Positions 8,641 through 18,060 of a stretch of 64,000 nt of DNA are shown in pieces. A model generated the notes under the pieces. The model searched no databases, had not been told where the DNA came from, and worked only from the letters and a program-made list of their open reading frames with translations. The position numbers and the translations under genes are program-made. Every line of letters begins with the position of its first letter. The stretch's first letter is position 1. The stretch is from Agromyces humatus (GTDB taxonomy: Bacteria; Actinomycetota; Actinomycetes; Actinomycetales; Microbacteriaceae), in contig NZ_JAJQPD010000002.1 of the NCBI RefSeq assembly GCF_021228295.1, forward strand, positions 248,001 to 312,000, written 5' to 3'.

Positions 8641-9083
8641 TGCTGTTCCTTCCCTGCCGCGGCGGCTGCCGCGTGCTGTCGGTCGATGCGGGCCCCGACG
8701 ACCATGGCGTACCACCACATGCCGCCGAAGATCACCCCGACGACGAACATCGCCGGGTTGAGGAACCCCGAAGCGAGGATCAGCAGCTGCAGCACCCAGC
8801 CGAGCGCATAGGCCCAGTTGTGGCGCAGCAGCCCGATCGTCGCGATCAGGGCCACGATGATGACGCCGCCGGCCGCGAGGGCGACCCACGACGGAAGCTG
8901 ACCCGAGGGCGCGCCCTGGGCGAGTCCCCAGATCACGAGCGCGGCGAGGAACACGATGAGCGCCTCGGACGCGAGGATGACCGCGGCGAGGCTCCGTCGC
9001 AGTGATCGCGCCGGGCGCACCGGGTGCGTGGTCGCGTCATCAGGCGCGTCGGGTGTCGGCTCGGGCTGTGCGGATTCGGCCAT
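8637..9083 (-). CDS. DUF4233 domain-containing membrane protein
   Basis: A 148-residue protein of unknown function with a short acidic, proline-rich N-terminus and four predicted membrane helices (around SLAAVILASEALIVFLAALV, WVALAAGGVIIVALIATIGL, WAYALGWVLQLLILASGFL, FVVGVIFGGMWWYAMVV). It ends in a charged, Ala-rich tail. DUF4233 genes sit between folC and ndk in many actinobacteria, which suggests a link to this operon but gives no reaction. I chose the ATG at 9083 because it overlaps the folC stop as TGATG; an ATG at 9095 would add MGSL. Confidence 0.85.
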   Translation of the reverse strand: MAESAQPEPTPDAPDDATTHPVRPARSLRRSLAAVILASEALIVFLAALVIWGLAQGAPSGQLPSWVALAAGGVIIVALIATIGLLRHNWAYALGWVLQLLILASGFLNPAMFVVGVIFGGMWWYAMVVGARIDRQHAAAAAAGKEQQ

Positions 9084-10447
9084 CAGCGACCCCATTCCCG
9101 GTCGGCGGCGATGAGCATGGCCTCGCCGACGAGGGCGATCGAGCCAGCCACCACGACTGCGCGCCTGGGGGCTTCGGCCGCCCAGGTGCGCGCCTCGTCG
9201 AGCGCATCGTCGAGACGAGGTTCGACACTCACCCGATCATCGCCGATGCGGTCGGCGACGTACACGCCGAGCTGCTCGGCGGGGACCGCGCGGTCGCTCT
9301 CGGGGGCGGTCACCACGAAGGGGCCCGGACGACGCGCGAGCGCGTTGACGATGCCGGCCACGTCTTTGTCGGCGAGCACGCCGAAGACGAACGCCACCTC
9401 GTCGAAGTCGAAGTACTCCTCGAGCCCGGCGACGAGCGCAGCGGCGCCATGCGGGTTGTGGGCCGCGTCGACGATGATCGTCGGGTCCGCGCCGACGACC
9501 TGGAGTCGTCCGGGCGACGACGCCCCACCGAGGCCCTGCGCGACGACGGAGTCGGCGAGACGCACCGAGCCGCCGCCGATGAACGCCTCGACCGCGGCCA
9601 CCGCGACGGCGGCGTTCTCGGCCTGGTGACGTCCGAAGAGCGGCAACTGGAGGTCGGCGTATTCGCCTGCGAGGCCCCGGATCGTGACGAGTTGGCCGCC
9701 GACGGCGACCTTGGAGTCGAGGACGGCGAATGCGTCGCCTTCGACGGCGAGGGTCGACTCGGTCATGTCGGCCGCCTCTTCGAGCACCGCGAGCGCCTCG
9801 TCGGGTTGGATCGCCGTCACGACCGAGGCAGCCGGCTTGATGATGCCCGACTTCGTACGCGCGATCGCCTCGATGGTCGAGCCGAGTCGCCCCTCGTGGT
9901 CGAGCGCGATCGGGGTGAACACGGCGACCTGGCCATCGGCGACGTTCGTCGAGTCCCACTCGCCGCCCATGCCGACCTCGAGCACGACGACGTCGACGGG
10001 CGCGTCGGCGAAGCATGCGAACGCGAACGCGGTGAGCACCTCGAAGAAGGTCAGCGGTGCTTCGCCGGCCTGTTCGAGCTCGACGTCGACGATGGTGATG
10101 AAGGGGAGGATCTCGTCCCAGTTTCGCGCGACGGCCTCATCGTCGATCGGCTCGCCGTCGATGCGGATGCGCTCGGTGAAGCGTTCGAGGTGCGGACTCG
10201 TGAGCAGTCCCGTGCGCAGACCCGATGCGCGCAGCAGGCTCTCGATCATGCGGCTCGTCGAGGTCTTGCCGTTCGTGCCGGTGATGTGGATCACGGGCGC
10301 CGCACGGTGCGGGTCGCCGAGTAATTCGACGGCCCGGCGAGTGGGTGCCAGCCGCGGGCGGGGCGACCCCTCGCCCACGCGAGCGAGCAGTGCCGCGAAG
10401 ACCGCGTCGGCGGCGTCGCGGGCGTCGTGGTCGATCTCGTCGTTCAC
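9083..10447 (-). CDS. folC: Bifunctional folylpolyglutamate synthase / dihydrofolate synthase
   Basis: Adds glutamate to dihydropteroate and polyglutamylates folates using ATP, making and retaining the cofactor inside the cell. The 454-residue protein has the Mur-ligase-like P-loop [10 protein letters not shown] at about 54-63, the omega-loop region [17 protein letters not shown], and [14 protein letters not shown], which binds Mg2+ and substrate. The C-terminal domain contains the [13 protein letters not shown] signature. The start is GTG overlapping the ileS stop as GTGA. It is the second gene of the T-box-led operon. Length and motifs are normal. Confidence 0.96.
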   Translation of the reverse strand: MNDEIDHDARDAADAVFAALLARVGEGSPRPRLAPTRRAVELLGDPHRAAPVIHITGTNGKTSTSRMIESLLRASGLRTGLLTSPHLERFTERIRIDGEPIDDEAVARNWDEILPFITIVDVELEQAGEAPLTFFEVLTAFAFACFADAPVDVVVLEVGMGGEWDSTNVADGQVAVFTPIALDHEGRLGSTIEAIARTKSGIIKPAASVVTAIQPDEALAVLEEAADMTESTLAVEGDAFAVLDSKVAVGGQLVTIRGLAGEYADLQLPLFGRHQAENAAVAVAAVEAFIGGGSVRLADSVVAQGLGGASSPGRLQVVGADPTIIVDAAHNPHGAAALVAGLEEYFDFDEVAFVFGVLADKDVAGIVNALARRPGPFVVTAPESDRAVPAEQLGVYVADRIGDDRVSVEPRLDDALDEARTWAAEAPRRAVVVAGSIALVGEAMLIAADREWGR

Positions 10448-13400
10448 GCCTTCTCCAATCCGATGTGCAGCTTCGTTCCGCCGGCGAGGGGCTCGGCGAC
10501 CGACGCCGCGATCGCGTCGATCTCCCCGAGTTCGAGTTCCGTCGCGAGCGTCTCGCCGGCGATGAGCTCGCGGTGCGCTTCGGCTGATGCACGGCTCTCG
10601 TCGTCGAGCGACAGCGTGAGCCGGATACGGTCGCCGACCTCGAGTCCGGCGGCCTTGCGGGCGTCCTGCACCGCACGCACGATGTCGCGGGCCCTGCCCT
10701 CGGCCTCGAGCTCGGCCGTCGTCGCCGTGTCGAGGATCACGAAGCCGCCGTCGGCCAGCAGCGCGAGCGCGCTCTGCCCATCGCCGGAACCCCCGGCCTC
10801 GAGCACGAGGTCGTACTCCCCCGGCTCGAGCGCGATGCCGCCCGCGACGACCGAATCACCGTCGAGCGACCAGTCGCCGGCACGTGCCGCCTGGATCGCC
10901 TGCTGCACCGACTTGCCGAGCCTCGGCCCGGCGGCCCGGGCGTTGACGCTCAACCGCTTGGTGACGCCGTACACCTCGGCGCTCGACCCGTCGAGCGACA
11001 CGAGGTCGACCGACTTCACGTTCAGCTCGTCGCGCAGGATGGCTTCGAACGGAGCGAGGCCCGAGGCATCCGTCGTGACGATCGTGAGGTTCGCCAGCGG
11101 CAGCCGCACCCGGCGGCCCGCCTGCTTGCGCAGCGCGAGGGACGCTCCGCTGATCTCGCGCACCGCGTCCATCACGGCGACGAGCTCGTTGTCGGCCGGG
11201 AATTCGGCGGCGTCGGGCCAATCGGCCAAGTGAACGCTGCGGCCCCCCGTGAGTCCGCGCCACACCTGCTCGGACGTGAGCGGCAGCAGCGGCGCCGCGA
11301 GGCGCGTGAGGGTCTCGAGCACCGTGAACAGCGTGTCGAACGCCTCGCGGCCGCCGCCGTCGGCGTCGACGCCCGTCCAGAACCGGTCGCGCGAGCGACG
11401 CACGTACCAGTTGGTGAGCACGTCGCCGAAGTCCCGCAGCTTCTGCGCGGCGAGGGTCGTATCGAAGTCCTCGAGATCGTCGGTGACCCGGGTCACGAGA
11501 TCACGGAGCTTCGCCAGCAGATAGCGATCGAGCACGTCGGTCGAGTCGGTGCGCCGTTGCGCCTCGTAGCCTGCCGTCGCACCGTCGGTCGACGAGCGCG
11601 CCGTGTTCGCATACAGCGAGAAGAAGTACCAGGTGCTCCAGAGCGGCAGCATGAACTGGCGCACGCCCTCGCGGATGCCCTCCTCGGTGACGACGAGGTT
11701 GCCGCCGCGCAGCACCGGACTCGACATCAGGAACCAGCGCATCGCGTCGGACCCGTCGCGGTCGAAGACCTCGTTCACGTCGGGGTAGTTGCGCAGCGAC
11801 TTCGACATCTTCTGCCCGTCGCTGCCGAGCACGATGCCGTGACTCACGACGTTCTTGAACGCCACCCGGTCGAAGAGCGCCGTCGACAGCACGTGCATGA
11901 CGTAGAACCATCCGCGCGTCTGCCCGATGTACTCGACGATGAAGTCGGCGGGCTGGCGGGTGTCGAACCACTCCTGGTTCTCGAACGGGTAGTGCACCTG
12001 CGCGAACGGCATCGAACCCGAGTCGAACCACACGTCGAACACGTCGGGGATGCGCCGCATCGTCGAGCGACCGGTCGGATCGTCGGGGTTGGGCCTCGTG
12101 AGCTCGTCGATGTACGGGCGGTGCAGGTCGGGCTCGCCGTCGGGGTTGCGCGGCAGTGTGCCGAAGTCGCGCTCGAGGTCGGCGAGCGAGCCGTAGACGT
12201 CGACGCGCGGGTGCGCCGGGTCATCGCTCTTCCACACGGGGATCGGCGAACCGAAGTAGCGGTTGCGGCTGATCGACCAGTCGCGCGCGCCGGCGACCCA
12301 CTTGCCGAACTGGCCGTCCTTGACGTTCTCGGGCACCCACGTGACCTCTTGGTTGAGTTCGCCCATGCGGTCGCGGAACTCGGAGACGCGGATGAACCAG
12401 CTCGAGACGGCCTTGTAGATGAGCGGGTTGCGGCAGCGCCAGCAGTGCGGGTACGAGTGCACGTAGCTCGCTTCGCGGAGCAGCCGCCCCTCGGCCTTCA
12501 GCAGCCGGATGAGCGGCCTGTTGGCGTCGCTCCAGAGCATTCCGGCGACATCGGTCACGGCCGGCAGGAACCTGCCGCCCTCATCGAGCGAGATGATGAC
12601 CGGGATGCCGGCCGCCTCGCTGACCTTCTGGTCTTCTTCGCCGTAGGCGGGCGCCTGGTGCACGATGCCGGTGCCGTCTTCGGTCGTGACGTAGTCGGCG
12701 ACGAGGATCTGCCACGCGTGCTGCAACCCGTAGGCCTCGACGTCGGCGTAGTAATCGAAGAGCCGGTCGTAGGTCACGCCCTCGAGGTCGGCACCGCGCA
12801 CCGTCCGCGAGACCGCGGCGCGAGCGTTGTCGGCGGCATCGTAGCCGAGCTCCTTCGCGTAGTTGCCGACGAGGTCGGCGGCGAGCAGGTACTCACCGCC
12901 GAGCACCTCGGTATCGGATGCCCCGTCGCCGACCTTCTCGCGAAGCACGGTGGCGTCGGGCGTGCCGTTGGGGCCCGCGGGGACGACGGCGTACTCGATG
13001 TCGGGACCGACCGCGAGGGCGAAGTTCGTGGGCAGCGTCCACGGAGTCGTGGTCCACGCCAGCGCACGCACGGCGGTGAGGCCGAGCGACTCGGCCCTGG
13101 CGCCGGTGAGCGGGAAGGTGACCGTCACGGTCTGGTCTTGCACGTCCTTGTAGACGTCGTCGTCCATGCGCAGTTCGTGGTTCGACAACGGCGTCTGGTC
13201 GCGCCAGCAGTACGGCAGCACGCGATAGCCCTCGTAGGCGAGTCCCTTGTCGTGCAGGGTCTTGAACGCCCAGATGACCGATTCCATGAACGTGACGTCG
13301 AGGGTCTTGTAGTCGTTCTCGAAGTCGACCCAGCGTGCCTGGCGGGTGACGTAGTCCTGCCACTCCTTCGTGTAGCGGAGCACCGCTGTGCGCGCGGCCT

Positions 13401-13782
13401 CGTTGAAGGCCGCGATGCCCATCTCCTCGATCTCGCTCTTGTCGGTGATGCCGAGCTGGCGCTCGGCCTCGAGTTCGGCGGGGAGTCCGTGCGTGTCCCA
13501 CCCGAAGCGGCGGTGCACCTGACGGCCGCGCATGGTCTGGAAGCGCGGGAAGACGTCTTTCGCGTACCCCGTCAGCAGGTGGCCGTAGTGCGGCAGCCCA
13601 TTGGCGAAGGGCGGGCCGTCGTTGAAGACCCACTCGGGCGCGCCCTGACGGTGGTCGATCGATGCCTGGAAGGTGCCGTCGGCGTTCCAGAAGGCGAGCA
13701 CGCCGCGCTCGATGGCGGGGAAGCTCGGCGACGGCGCGACGCCTGCGGCGGCGGACTCTGGATCCTGACCCTTGGGGTACAA
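10444..13782 (-). CDS. ileS: Isoleucyl-tRNA synthetase, long IleRS2-like type
   Basis: Charges tRNA-Ile and edits misactivated valine. The class I signatures are HYGH at 65-68 ([14 protein letters not shown]) and KMSKS near residue 657 ([13 protein letters not shown]). The 1112-residue length and the sequence around both motifs ([24 protein letters not shown]) resemble the eukaryote-like IleRS2 group rather than the shorter IleRS1; that group is often insensitive to mupirocin (family knowledge). The start is TTG at 13782, chosen because AGGAGAG lies four bases upstream and the N-terminus aligns with relatives from [17 protein letters not shown]-box element directly precedes it. It is the first gene of the operon with folC, DUF4233 and ndk. 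Confidence 0.96.
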   Translation of the reverse strand: MYPKGQDPESAAAGVAPSPSFPAIERGVLAFWNADGTFQASIDHRQGAPEWVFNDGPPFANGLPHYGHLLTGYAKDVFPRFQTMRGRQVHRRFGWDTHGLPAELEAERQLGITDKSEIEEMGIAAFNEAARTAVLRYTKEWQDYVTRQARWVDFENDYKTLDVTFMESVIWAFKTLHDKGLAYEGYRVLPYCWRDQTPLSNHELRMDDDVYKDVQDQTVTVTFPLTGARAESLGLTAVRALAWTTTPWTLPTNFALAVGPDIEYAVVPAGPNGTPDATVLREKVGDGASDTEVLGGEYLLAADLVGNYAKELGYDAADNARAAVSRTVRGADLEGVTYDRLFDYYADVEAYGLQHAWQILVADYVTTEDGTGIVHQAPAYGEEDQKVSEAAGIPVIISLDEGGRFLPAVTDVAGMLWSDANRPLIRLLKAEGRLLREASYVHSYPHCWRCRNPLIYKAVSSWFIRVSEFRDRMGELNQEVTWVPENVKDGQFGKWVAGARDWSISRNRYFGSPIPVWKSDDPAHPRVDVYGSLADLERDFGTLPRNPDGEPDLHRPYIDELTRPNPDDPTGRSTMRRIPDVFDVWFDSGSMPFAQVHYPFENQEWFDTRQPADFIVEYIGQTRGWFYVMHVLSTALFDRVAFKNVVSHGIVLGSDGQKMSKSLRNYPDVNEVFDRDGSDAMRWFLMSSPVLRGGNLVVTEEGIREGVRQFMLPLWSTWYFFSLYANTARSSTDGATAGYEAQRRTDSTDVLDRYLLAKLRDLVTRVTDDLEDFDTTLAAQKLRDFGDVLTNWYVRRSRDRFWTGVDADGGGREAFDTLFTVLETLTRLAAPLLPLTSEQVWRGLTGGRSVHLADWPDAAEFPADNELVAVMDAVREISGASLALRKQAGRRVRLPLANLTIVTTDASGLAPFEAILRDELNVKSVDLVSLDGSSAEVYGVTKRLSVNARAAGPRLGKSVQQAIQAARAGDWSLDGDSVVAGGIALEPGEYDLVLEAGGSGDGQSALALLADGGFVILDTATTAELEAEGRARDIVRAVQDARKAAGLEVGDRIRLTLSLDDESRASAEAHRELIAGETLATELELGEIDAIAASVAEPLAGGTKLHIGLEKA

Positions 13783-13789
13783 CGTGCTC

Positions 13790-14000
13790 TCCTGGATGGA
13801 CTGACCTGATCCACGAGGACGGCCGACTCGACGAGTTCAGCCGCGGTACCACCCCGCTTGCGCATCGACCCGTCGACCTGCCCGGGGATCGTTGCACCGC
13901 TTGTTCTTAGGCTGTGACGGGCCAGACCCGTTCGGTTCTACTGAGCGTTCGCCGTTCTTCCGAAGACTCCCCGGTGATGGCCGGTTCGATGTCGTTCCCT
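13790..14000 (-). promoter_or_regulatory. Translational T-box riboswitch of ileS, ultrashort stem I type
   Basis: On the minus strand the conserved T-box GGTGGTACCGCGG lies at 13853-13841, about 60 nt before the TTG start. Upstream is a small stem I, CCGG-CCATCA-CCGG (13984-13971), whose loop holds the isoleucine codon ATC (13978-13976) as specifier, followed by the segments GGAGTCTTCGGAAGAACGG and AGTAGAACCGAACGGGT typical of actinobacterial ileS leaders. There is no T-tract terminator before the gene, and the ribosome-binding site AGGAGAG lies just downstream, so control by RBS sequestration is expected. Uncharged tRNA-Ile should stabilise the antisequestrator and raise translation. Confidence 0.9.
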
Positions 14001-14002
14001 CG

Positions 14003-14008
14003 AGTGTA
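14003..14008 (-). promoter_or_regulatory. Predicted -10 box of the ileS operon
   Basis: TACACT on the minus strand, immediately upstream of the first T-box stem; the implied transcription start near 13996 is where the folded leader begins. No good -35 is visible 17 bases upstream. Confidence 0.45.
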
Positions 14009-14031
14009 TCGGGTCGGCCCACGACGTGCGA

Positions 14032-14427
14032 TCAGCGGGTCGGCACGGGCCGCTGCACCCCGGCGGCCTGGGGCGTCCACCGATATGCCTCGTGAATGAG
14101 CGCGAGGAGCGCGCCCTCGGAGACGTCGTGCGACTTCGCCTCGTCGACGAGGTCGTGGATCGCCCCGGCGAGCGCGGCATGACCGCCGATGCGAACGGCC
14201 ACGACCGCACCTCGCCCGCGGTGCAGTTCGATGAGTCGCTCGTCGCGCAGTACGTGATAGGCGCGCAGCACGGTGTGCACGTTGAGGTCGAGCGAGGCCG
14301 CGAGCTCACGGGCGGCCGGCAACCGTTCGCCGCCCGAAAGCCGCCCGTCGATGATCGACGCGCGAATGCCCGAGACGAGCTGCTCGTACAGCGGGGTCGC
14401 GAGCGTCGGATCGATGCGAATGAGCAT
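14032..14427 (-). CDS. GntR family (YtrA-type) transcriptional regulator
   Basis: A 131-residue repressor-like protein. The N-terminal winged helix-turn-helix is clear: TPLYEQLVSGIRASIIDGRLSGGERLPAARELAASLDLNVHTVLRAYHVLRDERLI. Only about 50 residues follow, too short for an FadR or HutC effector domain and typical of the YtrA subfamily, which usually controls neighbouring ABC transporter genes. The ATG at 14427 fits the family start MLIRIDP and lies six bases after a TATGAT box. It is divergent from a peptide/nickel-type ABC operon across 92 nt containing an operator-like inverted repeat, so it probably represses itself and that operon. The effector is unknown. Confidence 0.9.
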   Translation of the reverse strand: MLIRIDPTLATPLYEQLVSGIRASIIDGRLSGGERLPAARELAASLDLNVHTVLRAYHVLRDERLIELHRGRGAVVAVRIGGHAALAGAIHDLVDEAKSHDVSEGALLALIHEAYRWTPQAAGVQRPVPTR

Positions 14428-14433
14428 CTTCAA

Positions 14434-14462
14434 ATCATATTCTTCTAGCTGTAATAGAACAA
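14434..14462 (-). promoter_or_regulatory. gntR promoter with embedded operator-like inverted repeat
   Basis: Minus strand: -35 TTGTTC (14462-14457), 17-base spacer, -10 TATGAT (14439-14434), then six bases to the ATG. TTCTA-N7-TAGAA at 14443-14459 lies inside the spacer, where a bound repressor would block polymerase. This AT-rich patch stands out from the surrounding GC-rich DNA. On the plus strand, TGTAAT at 14450-14455 could serve the divergent transporter operon. Confidence 0.6.
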
Positions 14463-14519
14463 CTTGCTTGTCGGCGTTGCCGCGCGGTGTCAGGATGATT
14501 CCGGGCTCCGAATAAGCGG

Positions 14520-16223
14520 ATGACCCGTCCACTCCCCCTCGTCGCAAGGAACTCGATGCGTGCTGCACCCGTGACTGCCACCACGACGAAGCGCAGGGCC
14601 GGCATCATCGCCGGCGCCGTCGCGCTCGTCACCACGATCACGCTCGCCGGGTGCCAGGCCGCCGAGCCCGAGGCATCCGGCGATCCCGTCGAAGGCGGCA
14701 CCCTCGTCTACGCGAGCGGCGACGCCGAGCCGACCTGCCTCGACCCGCACGTCGGCGGCAACTACCCGCAGGCGCTCATCGCGGGGCAGTTCCTCGAGTC
14801 GCTCGTCTCGCGCGACGAGTCGGGCGAGATCATCCCGTGGCTCGCGGAGTCGTGGGAGCCCGCCGACGACCAGCTCGCCTGGGAGTTCACGCTGCGCGAG
14901 GGCATCGAGTTCACCGACGGCACCCCCCTCGACGCCGAGGCCGTCAAGGTCAACGTCGAGCACCTGAAGGACCCGGCCACCCAGTCGTCGACGGGATATC
15001 TGGCGATGGGCAAGGTCGAGTCGGTCGAGGTCGTCAGCGACCGCGTCGCCCGGTTCGTGCTGAGCGCTCCCGACAGCGCACTGCTCGAGTCGCTCGCCCA
15101 GCCGTGGACGGCGATCCAGTCGCCGGCCGGCATCGCCCGCGGCATGGACGCGAACTGCCAGGCGCCCGTCGGCACGGGCCCGTTCATCGTCGACGAGTGG
15201 GTCAAGCAGGATCACGTGTCGCTCGTGCGCAACGACGACTACGCGTCGGCTCCTGCCGACGCGGCGCACACCGGCCCGGCATACCTCGAGGGCATCGAGT
15301 GGCGGTTCGTGCCCGACTCGTCGACGCGATACGCCGCACTGCAGGGCGGGCAGGTCGACGTGATCGACAACCCCCAGCCCGACACGATCGCCGCGACAGA
15401 GGGCGACGACGCGTTCACCTGGATCGACGCACCGCGGCCCGGCGCCTCGAACCGCATCGAGCTGAACTCGGGGCAGGCGCCGTTCGACGACGAGCGCGTC
15501 CGTGAGGCGTTCATCCGCGCCGTCGCGGTGAACGACGGCATCGACTCGCTCTTCTTCGGCACCGCCGAGCGTTCGTACTCCCCGCTCTCGTCGGTCGAGC
15601 CGCTCGCCCACTCCGACGAGACGCTCTTCGAGACCGACGTCGACGCGGCGAACACGTTGCTCGACGAGGCCGGCTGGACCGAGCGCGACAGCGACGGCAC
15701 GCGCATGAAGGACGGCGCGCGACTCACACTCCGGTTCCCGGTGAGCACCAACCAGTCGATCCCGGCCGAGCAGTCGCTGTTCGAACAGGTGCAGGCCACG
15801 GCGAAGGAGGCCGGATTCGAGGTGGTGATCTCGCTGCTCGACCTGTCGAGCTGGTACGGCGCACTCTTCGCACACGAGTACGAGATCGTGAGCGCGCCGT
15901 ACACGAAGGTCGGACCCGACGTGCTGCGCATCCTCTACCACTCCGACAGCATCACGCCCGCGCCCAGCGGGTACTTCGCGAACCTCGCGCAGCTCGACGA
16001 CCCCGAGGTCGACGCCCTCCTCACCGGCGCGGCGTCGACGAGCGATCCGGCCGAGCGGGCGGCGCTCTACGAGCAGGCGCAGCAGCTGATCCTCGGCGGG
16101 CACTACCTGCTGCCGTTGTACGACCAGCAGAACAGCTTCCTGCTCAGCGCGAACCTGCAGGGCGCACGGGCCATGCCGACGGTCTCGACACCCAGCTTCT
16201 CCGACGCGTGGCTCATCGACTGA
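14520..16223 (+). CDS. ABC transporter substrate-binding lipoprotein, peptide/nickel family
   Basis: A family 5 (DppA/OppA/NikA-like) extracellular solute-binding protein anchored to the outer face of the membrane. The basic N-terminus, hydrophobic helix (AGIIAGAVALVTTITL) and lipobox LAGC with Cys45 mark a lipoprotein signal. The mature part is about 520 residues, with LAESWEPADDQLAWEFTLREGIEFTDGTPLDAE, the recognisable family 5 core, early on. The ATG at 14520 is used here; an ATG at 14556 is equally possible and leaves a shorter signal peptide. It is the first gene of a four-gene operon with two permeases and a double ATPase. The ligand cannot be told from sequence; oligopeptide, nickel chelate or another small solute are all possible. 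Confidence 0.9.
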   Translation: MTRPLPLVARNSMRAAPVTATTTKRRAGIIAGAVALVTTITLAGCQAAEPEASGDPVEGGTLVYASGDAEPTCLDPHVGGNYPQALIAGQFLESLVSRDESGEIIPWLAESWEPADDQLAWEFTLREGIEFTDGTPLDAEAVKVNVEHLKDPATQSSTGYLAMGKVESVEVVSDRVARFVLSAPDSALLESLAQPWTAIQSPAGIARGMDANCQAPVGTGPFIVDEWVKQDHVSLVRNDDYASAPADAAHTGPAYLEGIEWRFVPDSSTRYAALQGGQVDVIDNPQPDTIAATEGDDAFTWIDAPRPGASNRIELNSGQAPFDDERVREAFIRAVAVNDGIDSLFFGTAERSYSPLSSVEPLAHSDETLFETDVDAANTLLDEAGWTERDSDGTRMKDGARLTLRFPVSTNQSIPAEQSLFEQVQATAKEAGFEVVISLLDLSSWYGALFAHEYEIVSAPYTKVGPDVLRILYHSDSITPAPSGYFANLAQLDDPEVDALLTGAASTSDPAERAALYEQAQQLILGGHYLLPLYDQQNSFLLSANLQGARAMPTVSTPSFSDAWLID

Positions 16224-17182
16224 GCGCCTCGCGTCGCGGCGGCCGCCCGCTGCGACATCTGGGGCTGCTCCTCGGCGGCGCCGTCTTCGTCATGTGGGCG
16301 GTGGCGACGCTCACGTTCTTCGCGATTCGCCTGATCCCCGGCGACCCCGCGCAGGCGATCCTCGGCGGCCCGGGCTCGCAGGCATCACAGGAGGCGCTCG
16401 ACCAGGTCCGCCGCGACTATGGGCTCGACCAGCCGTTGCTCGTGCAGTACTTCGCGATGCTCGGTCGCCTGCTCACGGGCGACCTCGGCGATTCCTATGC
16501 GCTGAAGGTCCCCGTCGCCGAACTGCTCGGTGCGCAGATCGGGGGCACACTGCTGCTGGCGGTGCTCTCGCTCGCGCTCGCCTGGGTGCTCGCGCTCGCA
16601 CTGTCGCTCGTGTCGACCGGTCGCGGCCGCATCGCGACTGCGGTCGGCGAGGGCGTCGAGCTGACGGCCGCCGCGCTTCCCCAGTTCTGGCTCGCCGCGG
16701 TGCTCATCGCGATCTTCAGCACCGGGCTCGGGTGGCTCCCGCCGGTCGCGACCGGAACGCCGTCGGGACTCGTGCTCCCGGTGGTGACCCTCGCGATCCC
16801 GCTCGCCGGGTTCCTCGCGCAGGTGATGCGCGAGAGCCTGCTCGACGCGATGGCGCAGCCGTTCGTGATCTCGGCACGGGCGCGCGGCGAGAGCGCGGTC
16901 GGTGTGCGCCTGCGGCACACGATCCGCCATGCGGCGCTGCCCGGCATCAGCCTCTCGGGCTGGGCGCTCGGATGGCTGCTCTCGGGGGCCGTCGTCGTCG
17001 AGACGATCTTCGCCATCCCGGGTCTCGGAAGGACGCTGCTGCAGGCCGTCACCCTGCGCGACATCCCCGTCGTCACCGGCGTGGTGCTGCTCATCGCGCT
17101 CGTCTACGTCGTGATGACCGTGCTGACCGATGTCGCCTCGCGCATCGCCGATCCGCGGCTGCGGCAGGAGGCCGGCCGATGA
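16208..17182 (+). CDS. ABC transporter permease, DppB/OppB-like
   Basis: A 324-residue inner-membrane subunit forming half of the translocation channel. It has six predicted helices and the EAA-type loop contacting the ATPase at RARGESAVGVRLRHTIRHAALPG. N-terminal hallmarks of the DppB group are LIPGDPAQAILGGPGSQ and DYGLDQPLLVQYF. The GTG start overlaps the end of the binding-protein gene by 16 nt in another frame, so the two are probably translationally coupled. The next permease overlaps its stop as ATGA. Specificity is set by the binding protein and is unknown. Confidence 0.92.
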   Translation: MAHRLSASRRGGRPLRHLGLLLGGAVFVMWAVATLTFFAIRLIPGDPAQAILGGPGSQASQEALDQVRRDYGLDQPLLVQYFAMLGRLLTGDLGDSYALKVPVAELLGAQIGGTLLLAVLSLALAWVLALALSLVSTGRGRIATAVGEGVELTAAALPQFWLAAVLIAIFSTGLGWLPPVATGTPSGLVLPVVTLAIPLAGFLAQVMRESLLDAMAQPFVISARARGESAVGVRLRHTIRHAALPGISLSGWALGWLLSGAVVVETIFAIPGLGRTLLQAVTLRDIPVVTGVVLLIALVYVVMTVLTDVASRIADPRLRQEAGR

Positions 17183-18060
17183 GCGAACTCGAACTCCGCC
17201 AGACGACGATCGATGCCGAGGTCGCACACGCGCCTCGACGACGTGCACGCGCCGCCCGGCTGCCGCGCGCGGGCACGATCGTCGCGGGCGCCTTCGTGCT
17301 GTTCCTGCTTGCGGCGACCATCGTCCCCGGCCTCCTCGAGACGCAGGACCCGAACCAGATCTCGCCGGGCGAGGCATTCGAGTCGCCGTCGCTCGCGCAT
17401 TGGTTCGGCACCGACGAATCGGGGCGCGACGTCTACAGCCGCGTCGTCGCCGGCACGGGCACGTCGCTGCTCATCGGCGTGACGGCGACGTTCATCGGCC
17501 TCGCCCTCGGGCTCGTGCTCGGCGTGCTCGCCGGGTTCGGCGGACGCGTCGTCGACTACGGCGTGAACCGGCTCGTCGAGGTGCTCTTCGCGTTCCCCGG
17601 CCTGCTGCTCGCGCTGCTCGTGATCGTCGTCTACGGTCCCGGGCCCGTCACGGCCACGATCGCAGTCGGGCTCTCGACGGCGCCGGGATACGCACGCATC
17701 ATCCGCGGGCAGTTCGTGGCGATCCGATCGTCGCAGTACGTCGAGGCGGCTCGCGTGCTGGGGCACTCGCGCGGACGCGTCATCGCCCGCCATGTGCTGC
17801 CCAACGCGCTCATCCCGATCTTCGTGCTGGCGACGCTCGGCGTCGGCCAGGCGATCGTGTGGGCCGCGGCGCTCAGTTACCTCGGCCTCGGCGCGCAGCC
17901 GCCCGCCGCCGAGTGGGGCGCGATGCTCGCCGCCGGTCGCACCTACCTCTCGGTCGCGTGGTGGATGACAGTCTTCCCAGGCCTCATGATCGTCGGCACG
18001 ACGATCTCGACAACCGTGCTGGGCCGCGCGCTCGCACGTCGCGGAAGGGGTGACGCGTGA
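17179..18060 (+). CDS. ABC transporter permease, DppC/OppC-like
   Basis: The second channel subunit, 293 residues. A basic cytoplasmic N-terminus with a first helix near residue 35 precedes the typical HWFGTDESGRDVYSRVVAGTGTSL segment of the DppC group, and the ATPase-contact loop is EAARVLGHSRGRVIARHVLPNAL. Start chosen at the ATG overlapping the previous stop (ATGA). Its own stop overlaps the GTG of the ATPase gene. The coupling and order (binding protein, B, C, D/F) are those of complete importers. Confidence 0.92.
   Translation: MSELELRQTTIDAEVAHAPRRRARAARLPRAGTIVAGAFVLFLLAATIVPGLLETQDPNQISPGEAFESPSLAHWFGTDESGRDVYSRVVAGTGTSLLIGVTATFIGLALGLVLGVLAGFGGRVVDYGVNRLVEVLFAFPGLLLALLVIVVYGPGPVTATIAVGLSTAPGYARIIRGQFVAIRSSQYVEAARVLGHSRGRVIARHVLPNALIPIFVLATLGVGQAIVWAAALSYLGLGAQPPAAEWGAMLAAGRTYLSVAWWMTVFPGLMIVGTTISTTVLGRALARRGRGDA

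Noticed and set aside
14469-14491. TTGTCGGCG at 14469 as a further PafBC-type promoter for the ABC transporter
   Set aside because: The hexamer after the 8-base gap is CGGTGT, not TANNNT, so the second half of the motif is missing.
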